Shown here one piece after another: positions 23,886 through 36,601 of a DNA stretch of 64,000 nucleotides; within the stretch, counting starts at the first letter, position 1; the number at the start of each line of letters is the position of its first letter. This DNA is from Terana coerulea. Lineage: Eukaryota > Basidiomycota > Agaricomycetes > Polyporales > Phanerochaetaceae. The notes beneath the pieces are model-generated. The model made no database searches, was not told the origin of the DNA, and saw only the letters and a list, made by a program, of their open reading frames with translations. The stretch is taken from positions 744,001 to 808,000 of the forward strand of contig JAKOGH010000721.1 of the NCBI GenBank assembly GCA_024811115.1, written 5' to 3'. A program made the translations under genes and the position numbers.

Positions 23886-24670
23886 TCAAAGGCCTCCCAG
23901 GCCCTTGCTGCCTACCCAGAGGCCATGGAAAACAAGAGCAATGTTGGCGAAGAGGTTAAGCAGCGAGCTGATTCCGTGCAGCTGCGAGAACTTCGAGTTC
24001 AAAGCCTTCATCTCGGCAGACACCTGTCCCCATATCCCATTAGCCGACAGAACCAAGGAAATCAGCAAACGGTGCACGTACTCCCGGCTCGTTATAGGCC
24101 TTCTTCTCTTCCTTTTCAAGCCTGTGGCGCTGGAACATGGTCCTAGAAGTATGCGTCAGTTGCAAGACAATGTGTGAGATGCGCGCAACAACATACTTGC
24201 TGGTCAGAGGACCAACAACGGCTTGGTTCATGAGCTGTGAGACCAGAACCGTCCCAAGCGTGTACGCTTGTGCGACGTCGGCAATCTTGGGGTTCGCGAG
24301 ATTGCCTACGACATGGGGGTGTCCCAAGGTCCAGAGCAACAAGAGTCCCCCGGACAGGACGATGGACAGGTTAAAGTACCATGGGAAGGTACGGTGCTGG
24401 AGGGCCCCGAATTGCTGGCGGGCTGGATGTGCTTGAGCAGTGTCACCGTCAGCTCCAGAGGGACGATCACGTACGGAGGGTCTTGAAGGCTATGACGCCT
24501 CCTATGAACGTCACCCAAATTGCTGTAGACACCAGTTAGCAAACCACCAAATCACCTTAGTGCTGCAACTTACACATCCCGAACAGCCAGCCATATCCAA
24601 GAACGTACAGTCCGCGTAGGCTCAACACATCCAGGACAGAGTCCAGGCTCAATATCTCCAGCTTCGCCAT
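23886..24670 (-). CDS. TMEM205-like (DUF4149) small membrane protein
   Basis: About 180 residues with four predicted spans. Starts MAKLEILSLDSVLDVLSL at 24670, then YVLGYGWLFGMSIWVTFIGG, the conserved block RTFPWYFNLSIVLSGGLLLL, VSQLMNQAVVGPLTSK, the charged stretch FQRHRLEKEEKKAY and a final helix with FSQLHGISSLLNLFANIAL. These motifs fit the eukaryotic TMEM205/DUF4149 family; biochemical role unknown. Introns are short and in frame. It converges on LEA1 with only 157 bp between. Confidence 0.85.
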
Positions 24671-25054
24671 GGTCGGTATAAGCAGCGGCAGCGTGATTAA
24701 CGAGGAGAGGAAGATGAGGTTTAGTGGAACCCCTATGACATGAGGGGTTACGCAGCTACGCTGGTTATATACGCTCGCTTACACGGACAAGCCGAGGTCC
24801 GTAATAGAAGAGTGCACTAACCCGGAGACTCCGGGACCAGAGTCAGGGAGTAGCACTGCGTGTCGTGTGAAAGTCAAGCACGGTGACGTCCAGACGCGGG
24901 TCGAGAAGCCGCCGAGCCACCTAAGAAATCCAGCACACAGGATGACGAGAGCAGGCAGAGTCAATGATACATTTGGATAGTGATACACGATTGCACAGTA
25001 CAGGGACGAGAAAAAGGGAGTTCCACAGCAGTCGCATTTTTGAGCATCTGTAGC

Positions 25055-26476
25055 TCATCGCCATGGGTCACCGATACCGCCCAGCATGCCCATGCCGAAG
25101 GCACCCATGCCACCGTGACCTGGTCGTCCGAGGCCAGTGCGCCGTCGGCCTCCACCGCCCAGGGGCCCACGTTCTTCTCGGTTCGCAGTCAAAACAAGGT
25201 GCCTGTCCACGAGCTATATTGGTCAAGGTGTGAGTAATTATCTGTGAAGGGTAGGCTGTAAACTCTTACGTCGTTGAGTATGCTGGTAGACTTGGTCAAC
25301 GAAGACAGATAAGCGGTCAGTTGCACATCTTCGTATTCCTGTCGAGCATCCGTCAACAGCTGAAGTGGAACGCTAGCTCGAGACTCCAGAACATACTGTG
25401 TCAAACTCCTTCCGGAAGTTCTTGTTCTCAGTGGCGGGGAGCGACGCGATGAGAGCCGAAAGCGAGCGCAGCGTGGCGTGGTCTTTGGCTGCTGTCCCCG
25501 CAACAACGTCCGCGACATACTTGACGAGAAGCAGAATACGATCGTGCAGCATCTTGACAGCTGCTCTTTGCGACTGCAGATGCGACTCTACTATACAACA
25601 CTCAATATATATGCTTGGGATGCACAGTATGCATGATCGCCACTTACAACTTGTTCCACCCGAGCCGCCTCGCGCCGTCCAATCTACAGCAATACGTTCG
25701 GCCTCGCCTGTCTCCACTGTGTACGAGGCCTCAATAAACACCGAACGAGACTTGCGATCTCGAATTTCAATAGTCGGTTCGTATGCTTTGAATGGTATGG
25801 ACGAAGCACTGTCGCCTGATCCCGAGACGTGGACAACTGAAGGCTGGAGCATGAGAAGAAGTGGCGTTGAGCTGAATGCCGTAAACTGTTAGACGAACGT
25901 GAGCGAATATAGGAGCAATAAAATTGCGGCTTCAACGCGTACTTGTTCGTGGAGAGCTATATGCGAGGCTGTAGGATGCGGCGCTACGGTGTACCATCCA
26001 ATGAACTCTAGAGATGGGAAGACCTGCTTGTCTTTGGACACGCAGTATAAGTACAGGCAAATAATAGAGATCTAACAAAACGTACACTGGTCTCTGCGAG
26101 CCACCAAAAAGCCCTGGTCCACCGTCACTCCATCGTTCTCCATCGCCAGTTCAAAGGTGTTCACGATCTCGACATCACGACCATTCTGCTGTCCAAGAAG
26201 CGCACCGATAACTGAAAGCCATAAGAGTCACTATGCCTAGCAAGCTGAGACACGAATGCTTATATGTAGAGCTCACCAAACGGCTTATTGGACTTCTTCT
26301 GTAGCTTCAGGCGGGTGAGGTGCTCAGATATGTTCAAGATGGGTAGGGGGTGTCTGGAAAGGCGGTATCAAAACTGTATCGGCCTGTAATGATATTAAAC
26401 ATACAGAGAAAGTGAGAGACCACTCGCTGTAGTTGATGGCAGCACCACAGGGAGGTCGTCAGTGTCCATCGAGGCC
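25055..26476 (-). CDS. CSN6: COP9 signalosome subunit 6 (MPN domain without JAMM)
   Basis: A structural MPN subunit of the COP9 signalosome, which removes Nedd8 from cullins. From the ATG at 26476 the MPN domain shows HPLPILNISEHLTRLK, FVIGALLGQQNGRDVEIVN, DQYKQVFPSLEFIGWYTV and SVFIEASYTVETGEAERIAV, without the metal-binding JAMM histidines. The C-terminal helices (AAVKMLHDRILLLVKYVADV, LTAYLSSLTKSTSILNDLVD) match CSN6 rather than eIF3f. The tail is unusually Gly/Met-rich (GHGGMGAFGMGMLGGIGDPW). All introns are in frame. Two minus-strand tRNA genes lie just upstream. Confidence 0.92.
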
Positions 26477-26910
26477 ATGGCTAGCCCGGGCAAGACTGGC
26501 AGTGGTATAATAGTATGTGTGGGCCTACAGACAATCTAATAACCTGCGCGTCCCATTTCCATGAGCATGCAATGCACAGAGTACGTGCAACAGATATATG
26601 GCATGGTGTACTGACCTGTAGGATACTTAGCGGAGAAAGCGTGGAGCTTGGACGGCACGGGTACTGCACAAGCTGAGGCGTGGTGAAAGGATGGATTGCA
26701 AGGACGCGGGCGGCTCTTCCTGACGCGTTCTGATGGGCGCCAATGCTGTGATTCGTGAGTCGTGACAGCACTACTAATATAGTATGCACTACTTACCTAA
26801 GTTACAGGGCCCGGTCCCTCCGACTCCCCATGCATAGTGCATGACTACGACTCCCAAGTGCAAGCGAGAGAAGAGGAATAAAAAGAAAGTAGATGCAAAC
26901 ATATTTTATG
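26477..26910. other. Upstream region of CSN6
   Basis: No second gene was recognised between CSN6 and the tRNA-Thr gene. It contains short open frames without homology or intron support. Confidence 0.45.
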
Positions 26911-26983
26911 TTCCCATTAGCCGACTTGAACGACTGACCTCGTCATTACTAGTGACGCGCTCTACCAGCTGAGCTAAACGGGA
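26911..26983 (-). tRNA. tRNA-Thr(AGT)
   Basis: A 73-nt intronless tRNA. Acceptor stem TCCCGTT/AATGGGA, D arm GCTCAGCTGGTAGAGC, anticodon stem CGTCA/TGACG around the loop CTAGTAA (anticodon AGT). Identical in sequence to the plus-strand copy at 30356-30428. Confidence 0.93.
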
Positions 26984-27047
26984 TATACTGTGCGCTTAGC
27001 TACACCAAATATAACCTTTTGATCTTCACAGTGTGCTCAAAACAACT

Positions 27048-27151
27048 AGCCCACCGCGAGGGTCGAACTCGCAGCCTTCAGATCGCTGTATCTGTGATGA
27101 TCACCCGCACTCGTAAGAGTCTGACGCTCTATCCGATTGAGCTAGGCGGGC
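27048..27151 (-). tRNA. tRNA-Lys(CTT) with a 30-nt intron, second copy
   Basis: The exons are identical to the copy at 13322-13425, with the intron again after position 37 and of the same length; the intron differs at four bases. It lies 64 bp from the tRNA-Thr gene, on the same strand. Confidence 0.93.
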
Positions 27152-27381
27152 GGTATTGGCGCCAGCCCAGAAACGCATAACATCCTAACTGTGGCGCGGG
27201 AATCACTGAAAGACAAGACTTGTAATGAGCCGGTAAACAGATCCAAATCTATCTGAAGTCTTGAGGAGAACAGAATAGGATTAACGGGACTAACAATACA
27301 ACACATAAAATATGCAATCATCAAAGCAAACATACATCCAGAGAAAGCAACAAGACAATCACAAGTGAACGGATTGAGAGT

Positions 27382-30199
<2,818 letters not shown>

Positions 30200-30263
30200 T
30201 TTAGAGGAGGGGAAGCAAAGGGAGGATGAAGGACTCGAGAGACTCAGACAACGACGCAGAACA

Positions 30264-30269
30264 ACGCGT
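30264..30269. promoter_or_regulatory. MluI cell-cycle box (MCB) upstream of MCM5
   Basis: The palindrome ACGCGT, the binding site of MBF-type G1/S regulators in fungi, lies 65 bp before the MCM5 start codon. MCM genes are classic MBF targets, so this placement is meaningful; a function here is inferred. Confidence 0.65.
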
Positions 30270-30355
30270 CCGGGCGTGTAAAGTACGTTTAGGGCAGCCC
30301 ATTCCGCGTTAGCGCGGACTTTATGTCAAACTGCTGTGTTTGGCAGCCAGCCAGA

Positions 30356-30428
30356 TCCCGTTTAGCTCAGCTGGTAGAGCGCGTCACTAGTAATGACGAG
30401 GTCAGTCGTTCAAGTCGGCTAATGGGAA
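30356..30428 (+). tRNA. tRNA-Thr(AGT)
   Basis: The same 73-nt tRNA as at 26911-26983 but on the plus strand: acceptor TCCCGTT/AATGGGA and anticodon loop CTAGTAA. It is divergent from MCM5, 157 bp away. Confidence 0.93.
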
Positions 30429-30750
30429 CGACACAAATAGTTCGTTGAATTTTTTGCTGCAGACTATCCTATCAACTTCCGAATTCCATTACTCGTTGCC
30501 GCGACTGAGAGTAAGCTCGAACCAGCCGCCCTGGCACGAAATACGTGGTAAGTAATTCGCGTACCATCGGTGACTCTCCCGTTGGTACATCCCTCCTTCT
30601 CTTACCACGTAGGCTAGTCACGAGTCTAGATTGAGAGCTTGAGTCTCGAGATGCCTTTGGCCAAGTTACATAAAGAGTCAGGACTCAGAATTTAAATTCC
30701 AAATAATAACGCATGCGTGTTGCAATATTATAAATAAAGCTAGTAACTGG
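30429..30750. other. Spacer with a nested hairpin
   Basis: Between the tRNA-Thr and the end of the GH76-like gene. The only structure seen is the nested inverted repeat at 30542-30611. Confidence 0.5.
30542..30611. repeat. Nested inverted repeat (potential hairpin)
   Basis: TACGTGGTAAG (30542-30552) and CTTACCACGTA (30601-30611) are exact inverse copies. Inside them GTACCA (30561-30566) and TGGTAC (30583-30588) form a second stem. It could fold as a two-level hairpin in DNA or RNA. Function unknown; it could be the relic of a small foldback element. Confidence 0.45.
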
Positions 30751-33351
30751 CTATCCTTCTGCGTGATAGCTTGGAGGTGGTTCGTCCCCCTCGATGTCAA
30801 AGTTCTCCGGTAGCCGGGCCAAAATGCTATTCAACCTTCTCACTAGATCTGGTGACAACGTGGCCATGTCTATCTGCACTGCGTCCGTACTTCCTCGCGG
30901 TTCGCTATTGGTTTCGCCAACAACGGCCGGAGGGGCCTGTGGGACTGTCCGCATACTATCAACACCATCCCCATGTTCATCAACAACGCTCGTGCGTATG
31001 TGTATGACCGATTCTGTTTGCGTGGCCGAGACGATAGGCGGCCGCCGAGATGATTTAATATTCGATAGAGGATACCATCCGTGTTCCGATGGGGTGGGTG
31101 GTGACGCTGGGAGCGGATGCGAACGAGGGTGGAAGAAAGGAACGGCAGTATGCTCCATGAGCATGCGAATGCGTCCTTCGCGGATTCTGGACAAGGCCTT
31201 TCGCCCGGTGATTACTCCAGCGCAGATGAAAAGGACACCAAGTATGCCTCCAACGACTGCACCGGCAATGACCGCAGCAGGGGGGCTGTGATGTTCGAGT
31301 GGCTGCATCGGCCCATCGCTATGACTCGTTGGTTGCGCGGGCTCCGTGCCAGAGCTTGTGGAGCCCTGCTGCCTTGCACTGGAGGAGATGCTGTCGAGCG
31401 GATCAGTATCGTCGTACGCATATAACTAGTAAAGAGGGACGCACTTATTACGTGGGGATGGCGGTGGCGGTGGTGGTCTAGCGAATCTGACCTCTACACT
31501 AAATACTTCAAGCGCACACAGTTGGGCGGAAGGCATGATTTGGGAAACTGGAGGCCCGTGCCAGCCAGTAGAGTACACGCCATTGCCATTCGCCGTAGCC
31601 AAATCCTGAAGGGCATTGAACTGGCACGAGATTGAGTACTATAGGATACAGGCGGCGATGACACGGGAAAATTACCTCCACATGCACGTAGCTTTCGATG
31701 AAATTCGTCATACTGACATTTGATTGGGTCGCATCCCACGCGGCGGAAAGACCGCGTATGAATGCGGCTAACAATGGAAGAGGTTAGGGCAATAGCCGTC
31801 GTATTTCGAGATTAGCGGCGGACCTTTTAGTGGTACAGTAGATGCGAGCGCAGTCTGTGCACCAGACTCATCTGGACATGTGTATTAGCGCTGAAAGGGG
31901 GCTTTTAGACCAGAGATGGAAGCTGCCTTGTATGTTTATGCCATCGCTACCGGTCCACGCAGGCCATGCGATAGCGGAGGTCACAAGGGCTTGTAGTCTA
32001 TACAACGGGTACAGTCAGATCACGCACATTGCGAGACGAGAATGAACTTCACCACGTACCTTGGTATCCATGTGTTATTAAACGCAGCCAGGTTGCTAAC
32101 CGCTTCGATTGCGTAACCAGAATCCGCCGCGGTTCCAACGGACGAGAGGCCACAATTGTCCAATGTGATACTTCCCAGTGCAATCGACCCATTGTAGAGC
32201 TGCGTCCACACAAATTCAGCCGAAAGCTCTGCTGCAAGTAGGTATGTTTTGTTGGATGTCGCTTCATATAGGTAAGTGGATAACCTAGACTACGATTATC
32301 AGTGCGGTGCACAACATGTTATGTTAACACTACTTACGTGATGAAGTTTGACACAGCCATGCTGTCAACCCCCAGGTCATGGCTATCGCGAGTCTGTCAT
32401 GGGGAAGATTAGTGTGATGTACACAGCTGGGATCTCGAATTTACGCACCGTGAACACACCGCCTGCCACAGAAGCTGTCACGACAGTCAAACGGATGGTT
32501 TAGGTCACTCAAAGGGGCGTACTCACCACCATTGACGCACGTAGAATGTATCGTAGCGCCCGACGCTTTCTCTGCCTGTTTTCCTGCCGCCGCGGAGACA
32601 GGCTGGAGAACGTACGAGTATACGTCTCCCCACATTTCAACAGCAAATTGGCTCCAGGAGGAGTTGTCGTAAGCCCGATAGGCTTCCATCGCTGCCAGGC
32701 CCCATTGCCTTGAATTATATCGATGATAGTGAGCAATAGCACGAAAACATGACGCGGTACGCACGAAATATCCGTATTGTTATAACCCTAACGTAGGCTG
32801 AGTTAGGTAGCTAGAGTCTCGTATTTGTTGAATTGGGGACGTACTCTGAAATGAGAGTCAGCAGTGCGGCACGCACAGGAGACGCTGTCATTCATGACTC
32901 ACTGTAGCGGCATAACGTGAATTTTATTGATCGCTGCCCCAAGATTCTCTGCAACAATGGCTTGATAATTTGTTGAATTGCCTCGAGCATCCGCCAAAGA
33001 GATTGCGCGTAGTGTGGTCATCATAGCCCGAAAATCCATTGCTAGACTGGAACAGTAAGTGGTGAGTGTATCAAGAACAGATTTGAAACGTGCCAAATGA
33101 ATTCACGTTACTCTGATTCATGAGTGGTACTATACTATTCCCGACGGCTTGAGCCAGAGCTATTCGCTGCTCTAGACTGTCGCCGTTTGTAGGCTCCTGT
33201 GCAGCACGTTAGCACGAAAGACTACGGTAGCAGTTTCTGCAACCTACTCTCCATGTACTCGGGATTTTTGAGCCTCAACAAAGGTGCACAGCAGCAGAGC
33301 GGCGAGAAAGACGAGCACCGCAAAGCTGACCGCACCCGGGGCACAGACCAT
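30751..33351 (-). CDS. GH76-like type I membrane protein, copy A
   Basis: A spliced gene from the ATG at 33351. It has a signal peptide (FAVLVFLAALLLCTFVEAQ) and an ectodomain related to fungal GH76 alpha-1,6-mannanase/Dfg5 proteins (ISQWGLAAMEAYRAYDNSS, ASVAGGVF, ITLSTYLYEATSNKTY, AAELSAEFVWTQLYNGSI, AWTGSDGIN, LCALEVFSVEVRFARP). A Ser/Pro stalk, one membrane span (AVIAGAVVGGILGVLFICAG) and a cytosolic tail with DLVRRLNSILARLP and PPSY close to the end follow. The family catalytic site is two adjacent Asp before WG; here the aligned residues read NTDISQWG, so the first Asp is Thr. Two 57-nt introns (32846-32902 and 32788-32844) seem to be separated by a one-base exon at 32845. No frame break was found. 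Enzymatic activity is doubtful; a receptor-like role is possible. Confidence 0.75.
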
Positions 33352-34374
33352 GTTGACCTGGACGTCGAGGTAGGTGTAGTCCCTGGCCAAGTCCGAAAAC
33401 CCCCTTCTTGATGGTCTTGCCACCCAGGAAAACGTTCATCATGGGCTGATTGCTGATGCTCGATGGTCGGGCCCCAATCTCGCAGGGGCATTTTGGCATC
33501 CATATATGCGAGCTCGGTCACTTCATTGCGTGTTTTTGCGGTCGCATAGCCCAAATACGGCATATGCATGACTCACTTGAGGTGTCTCGAGTCGTTAGCG
33601 TATGCTGGTGAGTTAGACCGGTCTAACAATCTGACCGTCACAAGGCAATATCGTGAAAAAATGGCATAGCAGTTCAGATTAAGCTCAGCAAGCACCAAAT
33701 ACGGCTTTAGAGCTGTGGACTTGGAAACGGTCATCCAAGGCTGATAGCCTCAGCTTTGATTACTGGAGGCCTGAAGGAACTTGAATTCTTCCCCTCAGTA
33801 CCACTGTGGCCTTGGGTCAGAATGTTTAGTAGCATCTATGAAGATATTCTAATTTACACACCTCCACTGGCCAATAATGTTGCCGCTAGAGCATACTCAC
33901 GATCTGTGAGGACGGCTCCGCTACCTCATCTTCTGTATGTGACCTCCAGGTCATGTACATCCCGGGTGTTAGGCTACAAGCGGCAGTCTGCCGGTTGCGA
34001 ACGGAGTGTTCAAACAGAATCTACGATGTGATCATGCATTGAAATAATGACAAAAATATCACGAAACGTCGACGACCGCCTGCGCGCTGTACTGCGCCGC
34101 CGCCTGCAATACGATCTAGATACCGTTAGATATCGCGGACCGTCGTCAACAACGACTTGTGTCATCAGTATTGATCGATAGGAACGCAGTCGACGGCGCA
34201 AGCCGCAGCAGCCCACAGAGTTGGTCCTGGCCATCTGGCGCACGGGAGGAATTAGTATCATACTCCATACTGTTTAGTGTTGGCTTTCATCATGGCCGAA
34301 CCTTTCATTTAATTCTTCAGCAACAGGAAGCGCGGGATGTGGACTAGTAAGACCACGTACAGATGTGCGTATCA
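33352..34374. other. Spacer between GH76-like copies A and B
   Basis: No supported gene. Contains a perfect 16-bp palindrome (33612-33627) about 260 bp upstream of copy A; short open frames elsewhere show no recognisable protein. Confidence 0.5.
33612..33627. promoter_or_regulatory. 16-bp perfect palindrome upstream of GH76-like copy A
   Basis: GTTAGACCGGTCTAAC reads the same on both strands and lies about 260 bp before the start codon of copy A. Its symmetry around CCGG would suit a dimeric regulator, but no known site is recognised. Confidence 0.3.
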
Positions 34375-35309
34375 TTACGCATGAACATCGTCGTCGTCGT
34401 ATACTGGAGGCTCCTCTCCGTTTACGCCTCCCGGAGGCAGCCGAGCAAGTAACGTGTTCAGTTGCTCGATGAGGCCTGGCGGTAACGCCATATCATAGGG
34501 ACTCTGCGGCGTCAGTCCTGGCAGATTCACCTGACCGGCTCTGCAGAACTGCAGCGTTACTGGTTGATAATGTGTCCCGGTGCTGTCCGGCATGACTTGG
34601 TTTACTGCGTTCACGGACTGATGTCGTGGGCGACCGCTTGCTCGGTCGTTTGAGATGCGGGGGGGGCAAGCGACGCGGGTCCATTCGTTTCCACGAAGGG
34701 TGGACTCTGTCAGCGAAAGCGCCGGCTCGGAAAACGGTACCGCTGCAAGCGCGCGTTCCTCAAGGTCTTGAGCTTGCTGTCTGTGTCTCTTCCTCAACAC
34801 AAAGGCGACTGCTACGACGCATATGATTAGAAGGAGTAGACCGCTGACAGAACCACCGACAATAGCTGCCACATTGGTGTGCTTAGACAGGGAGTTCGAA
34901 GGGGCAGGGCTATTGCTCGTAGATCCGAGGTGGACGGAAGCTGACGAGATGGATGTCGTACTGCAACATATCTCAGAACAACACTCTTGCCAAGGTCCAA
35001 AATGAACACTCACGTGGGCGACACGCTAGCAGATTGCAAGATGCGAGCGAATCCGACCTCAGAACTGAGGACCTCCAGTGCGCAGAGCTGGCCCCAAGGT
35101 AACAACTTTTGACCAGATGGCCTCGTCTGGATCTGCTTGGAAAGTCCAAAGAAGCGGTCTACCCAGTAGGCTGAATAGGTCTGCACAGGCCAGTCAAGGT
35201 CATCTGTCCCGATCCGTCCAGTGCCCACACAAATGGGGTACCCAGAATTCTTCGGAGGCGTCCTGTCAGTCGCCTTTGTAGGTGATCTGTACAGACTGGT
35301 CCTATCCAT
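34375..35309 (-). pseudogene. Decapitated GH76-like copy B (stalk, membrane span and tail only)
   Basis: The minus-strand frame shows KLLPWGQLCALEVLSSEVGF, nearly the same as QLLPWGQLSALEVLSAEVGF in copy C. An in-frame intron, a Ser/Thr stalk, a membrane span (AAIVGGSVSGLLLLIICVVA), a basic stop-transfer RKRHRQQ and a tail with LIEQLNTLLARLP and PPVY follow. Homology begins abruptly at about 35108. Upstream the frame stays open to 35309 but reads sequence unlike the family, and no signal peptide or ectodomain is present. It is probably the 3' remnant of a gene cut by rearrangement or insertion. The membrane and tail part is intact, so expression of a truncated product cannot be excluded. Confidence 0.65.
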
Positions 35310-36088
35310 TCAGAGTCCAGACAGATGGGATGAGATGCCCTGAACGTATCTGCACGGACCTGTGCGGCCTGATCAAACTCCAGACAGATGGATGCAGGTC
35401 AACTGGCGGATATGCAATGAGATGCCATGGTTGGATCTGTTCGTGTATGTTCATATCTTTTCAGTGTCCTTGTAGACGCCCCTTGAACGCAGTGAATGTA
35501 ACCGCGACCGCCGAGGTTCGAACGTGGCGCTGGCGACGGCCGCCCTCGGCCGCCCGTTCCACACGTGGAGACGCCGGAATCGGACGGCGCTCCGACCGAC
35601 GGCTGCATTAAACTCAACGCAGTGGTACAGAGAACAAGCATAAGTACCATTATGTAGCAACGCTACCTACAGTACGGTACACACAGCAGTACAACGATAC
35701 AACCCAGAGCTAGCGATACAAGGAGCCTGCACGACATAGAGACGCAGAGTGTCCCAACAGTCCAACAGTGTCCCATATACATATCCAATAAGAGCTAACG
35801 GTACACACTAACGAGACAGGTTGCAGACAGCGATACAGCGGATGGGTCAGAGACAGGGGTTGGAGAATGGAGGGGTGTGAAGAATGAGCGGATACCCAGC
35901 GTCAAGCTCGGGCGGGGTGAAGGTCTATCGAGGGGTCGAGACGAAGGATAGGGAGAAGTATTCCTGGGGTTGAGGATGATTATAAGAGTGACGAAGGCGT
36001 TGATCCTGAAGGAGTGTGTGGGTCCAAGGGACGGTGAGATAACGATGTGAGACGTGGCGCAGTCGGAAGAGAATGTGAACGAATGGGG
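35310..36088. other. Spacer with a GC-rich block
   Basis: Follows the break point of copy B. Holds short near-repeats (CCAGACAGATGG twice between about 35310 and 35400) and a very GC-rich stretch around 35500-35610. No gene, LTR or transposase was recognised. Confidence 0.4.
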
Positions 36089-36601
36089 TCAATCGGTGTC
36101 GCGAACGGAAGACTGGATGGCCGCATGGAAGCTCAGTCTCTCTTGCAGAAGCCGATGAACATACACATTCTCTTGCCGAGGTCCGGTTCCTCGCGCTGGG
36201 CGATTCCATGTCGGTGAATGTTCGACAACTCAGGTAGGAATGAACGTACTGGGACAGGAACGGGATCTCGTATATCTTTGGATACGTCTCTCCATGTCTG
36301 GTATCTCATTTGCTACCGTCGGGACCTCGCGGACCTGCAGGGCAAATATGTCAGGCTTTTGAGGAAGTCTCATAACGCTGCCCACATACCGTCAGGATAG
36401 CAGCCTCCTCAACTCCAACGGCAACTGCCCCTAGGGACAATCTTGGCTCGATAATGGGTGCCCCGTATGCGACCTGAGCAGCTGGAGATCATTCATCAGG
36501 TTGGTCAACAGGGTCTGGCACATGATTCCAAATGAAATCTCACCTCCAACGAAAAGAGCAGAAACAGCAAACACGCGAGTCAAGATGAAAGTCGGACGCA
36601 T
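36089..36601 (-). CDS. Predicted small secreted protein, about 110 residues
   Basis: Not visible as one open frame; it appears only after splicing. From the ATG at 36601 the product starts MRPTFILTRVFAVSALFVGA, a good signal peptide with likely cleavage near AYG-API. It continues IIEPRLSLGAVAVGVEEAAI, MERRIQRYTRSRSC and a basic end, stopping at TGA 36089-36091. Three introns have good ends (GTGAGA..CTCCAG, GTATGT..CTGCAG, GTACGT..GCCCAG) and keep the frame. A TATATAT box lies about 120 bp upstream. No family is recognised; it could be an effector-like or wall-associated orphan. A shorter form results if the last intron is retained. Confidence 0.4.

Noticed and set aside
24779..25170. Two short minus-strand frames between the TMEM205-like and CSN6 genes
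   Set aside because: The frame at 24961-25170 is a shadow of the last CSN6 exon; the other lacks any supporting feature.
32440..32470. Suspected frame break in GH76-like copy A
   Set aside because: On re-reading, the exon gives ASVAGGVFT in frame and joins TRDSHDLGV through a normal intron, so no indel is needed.
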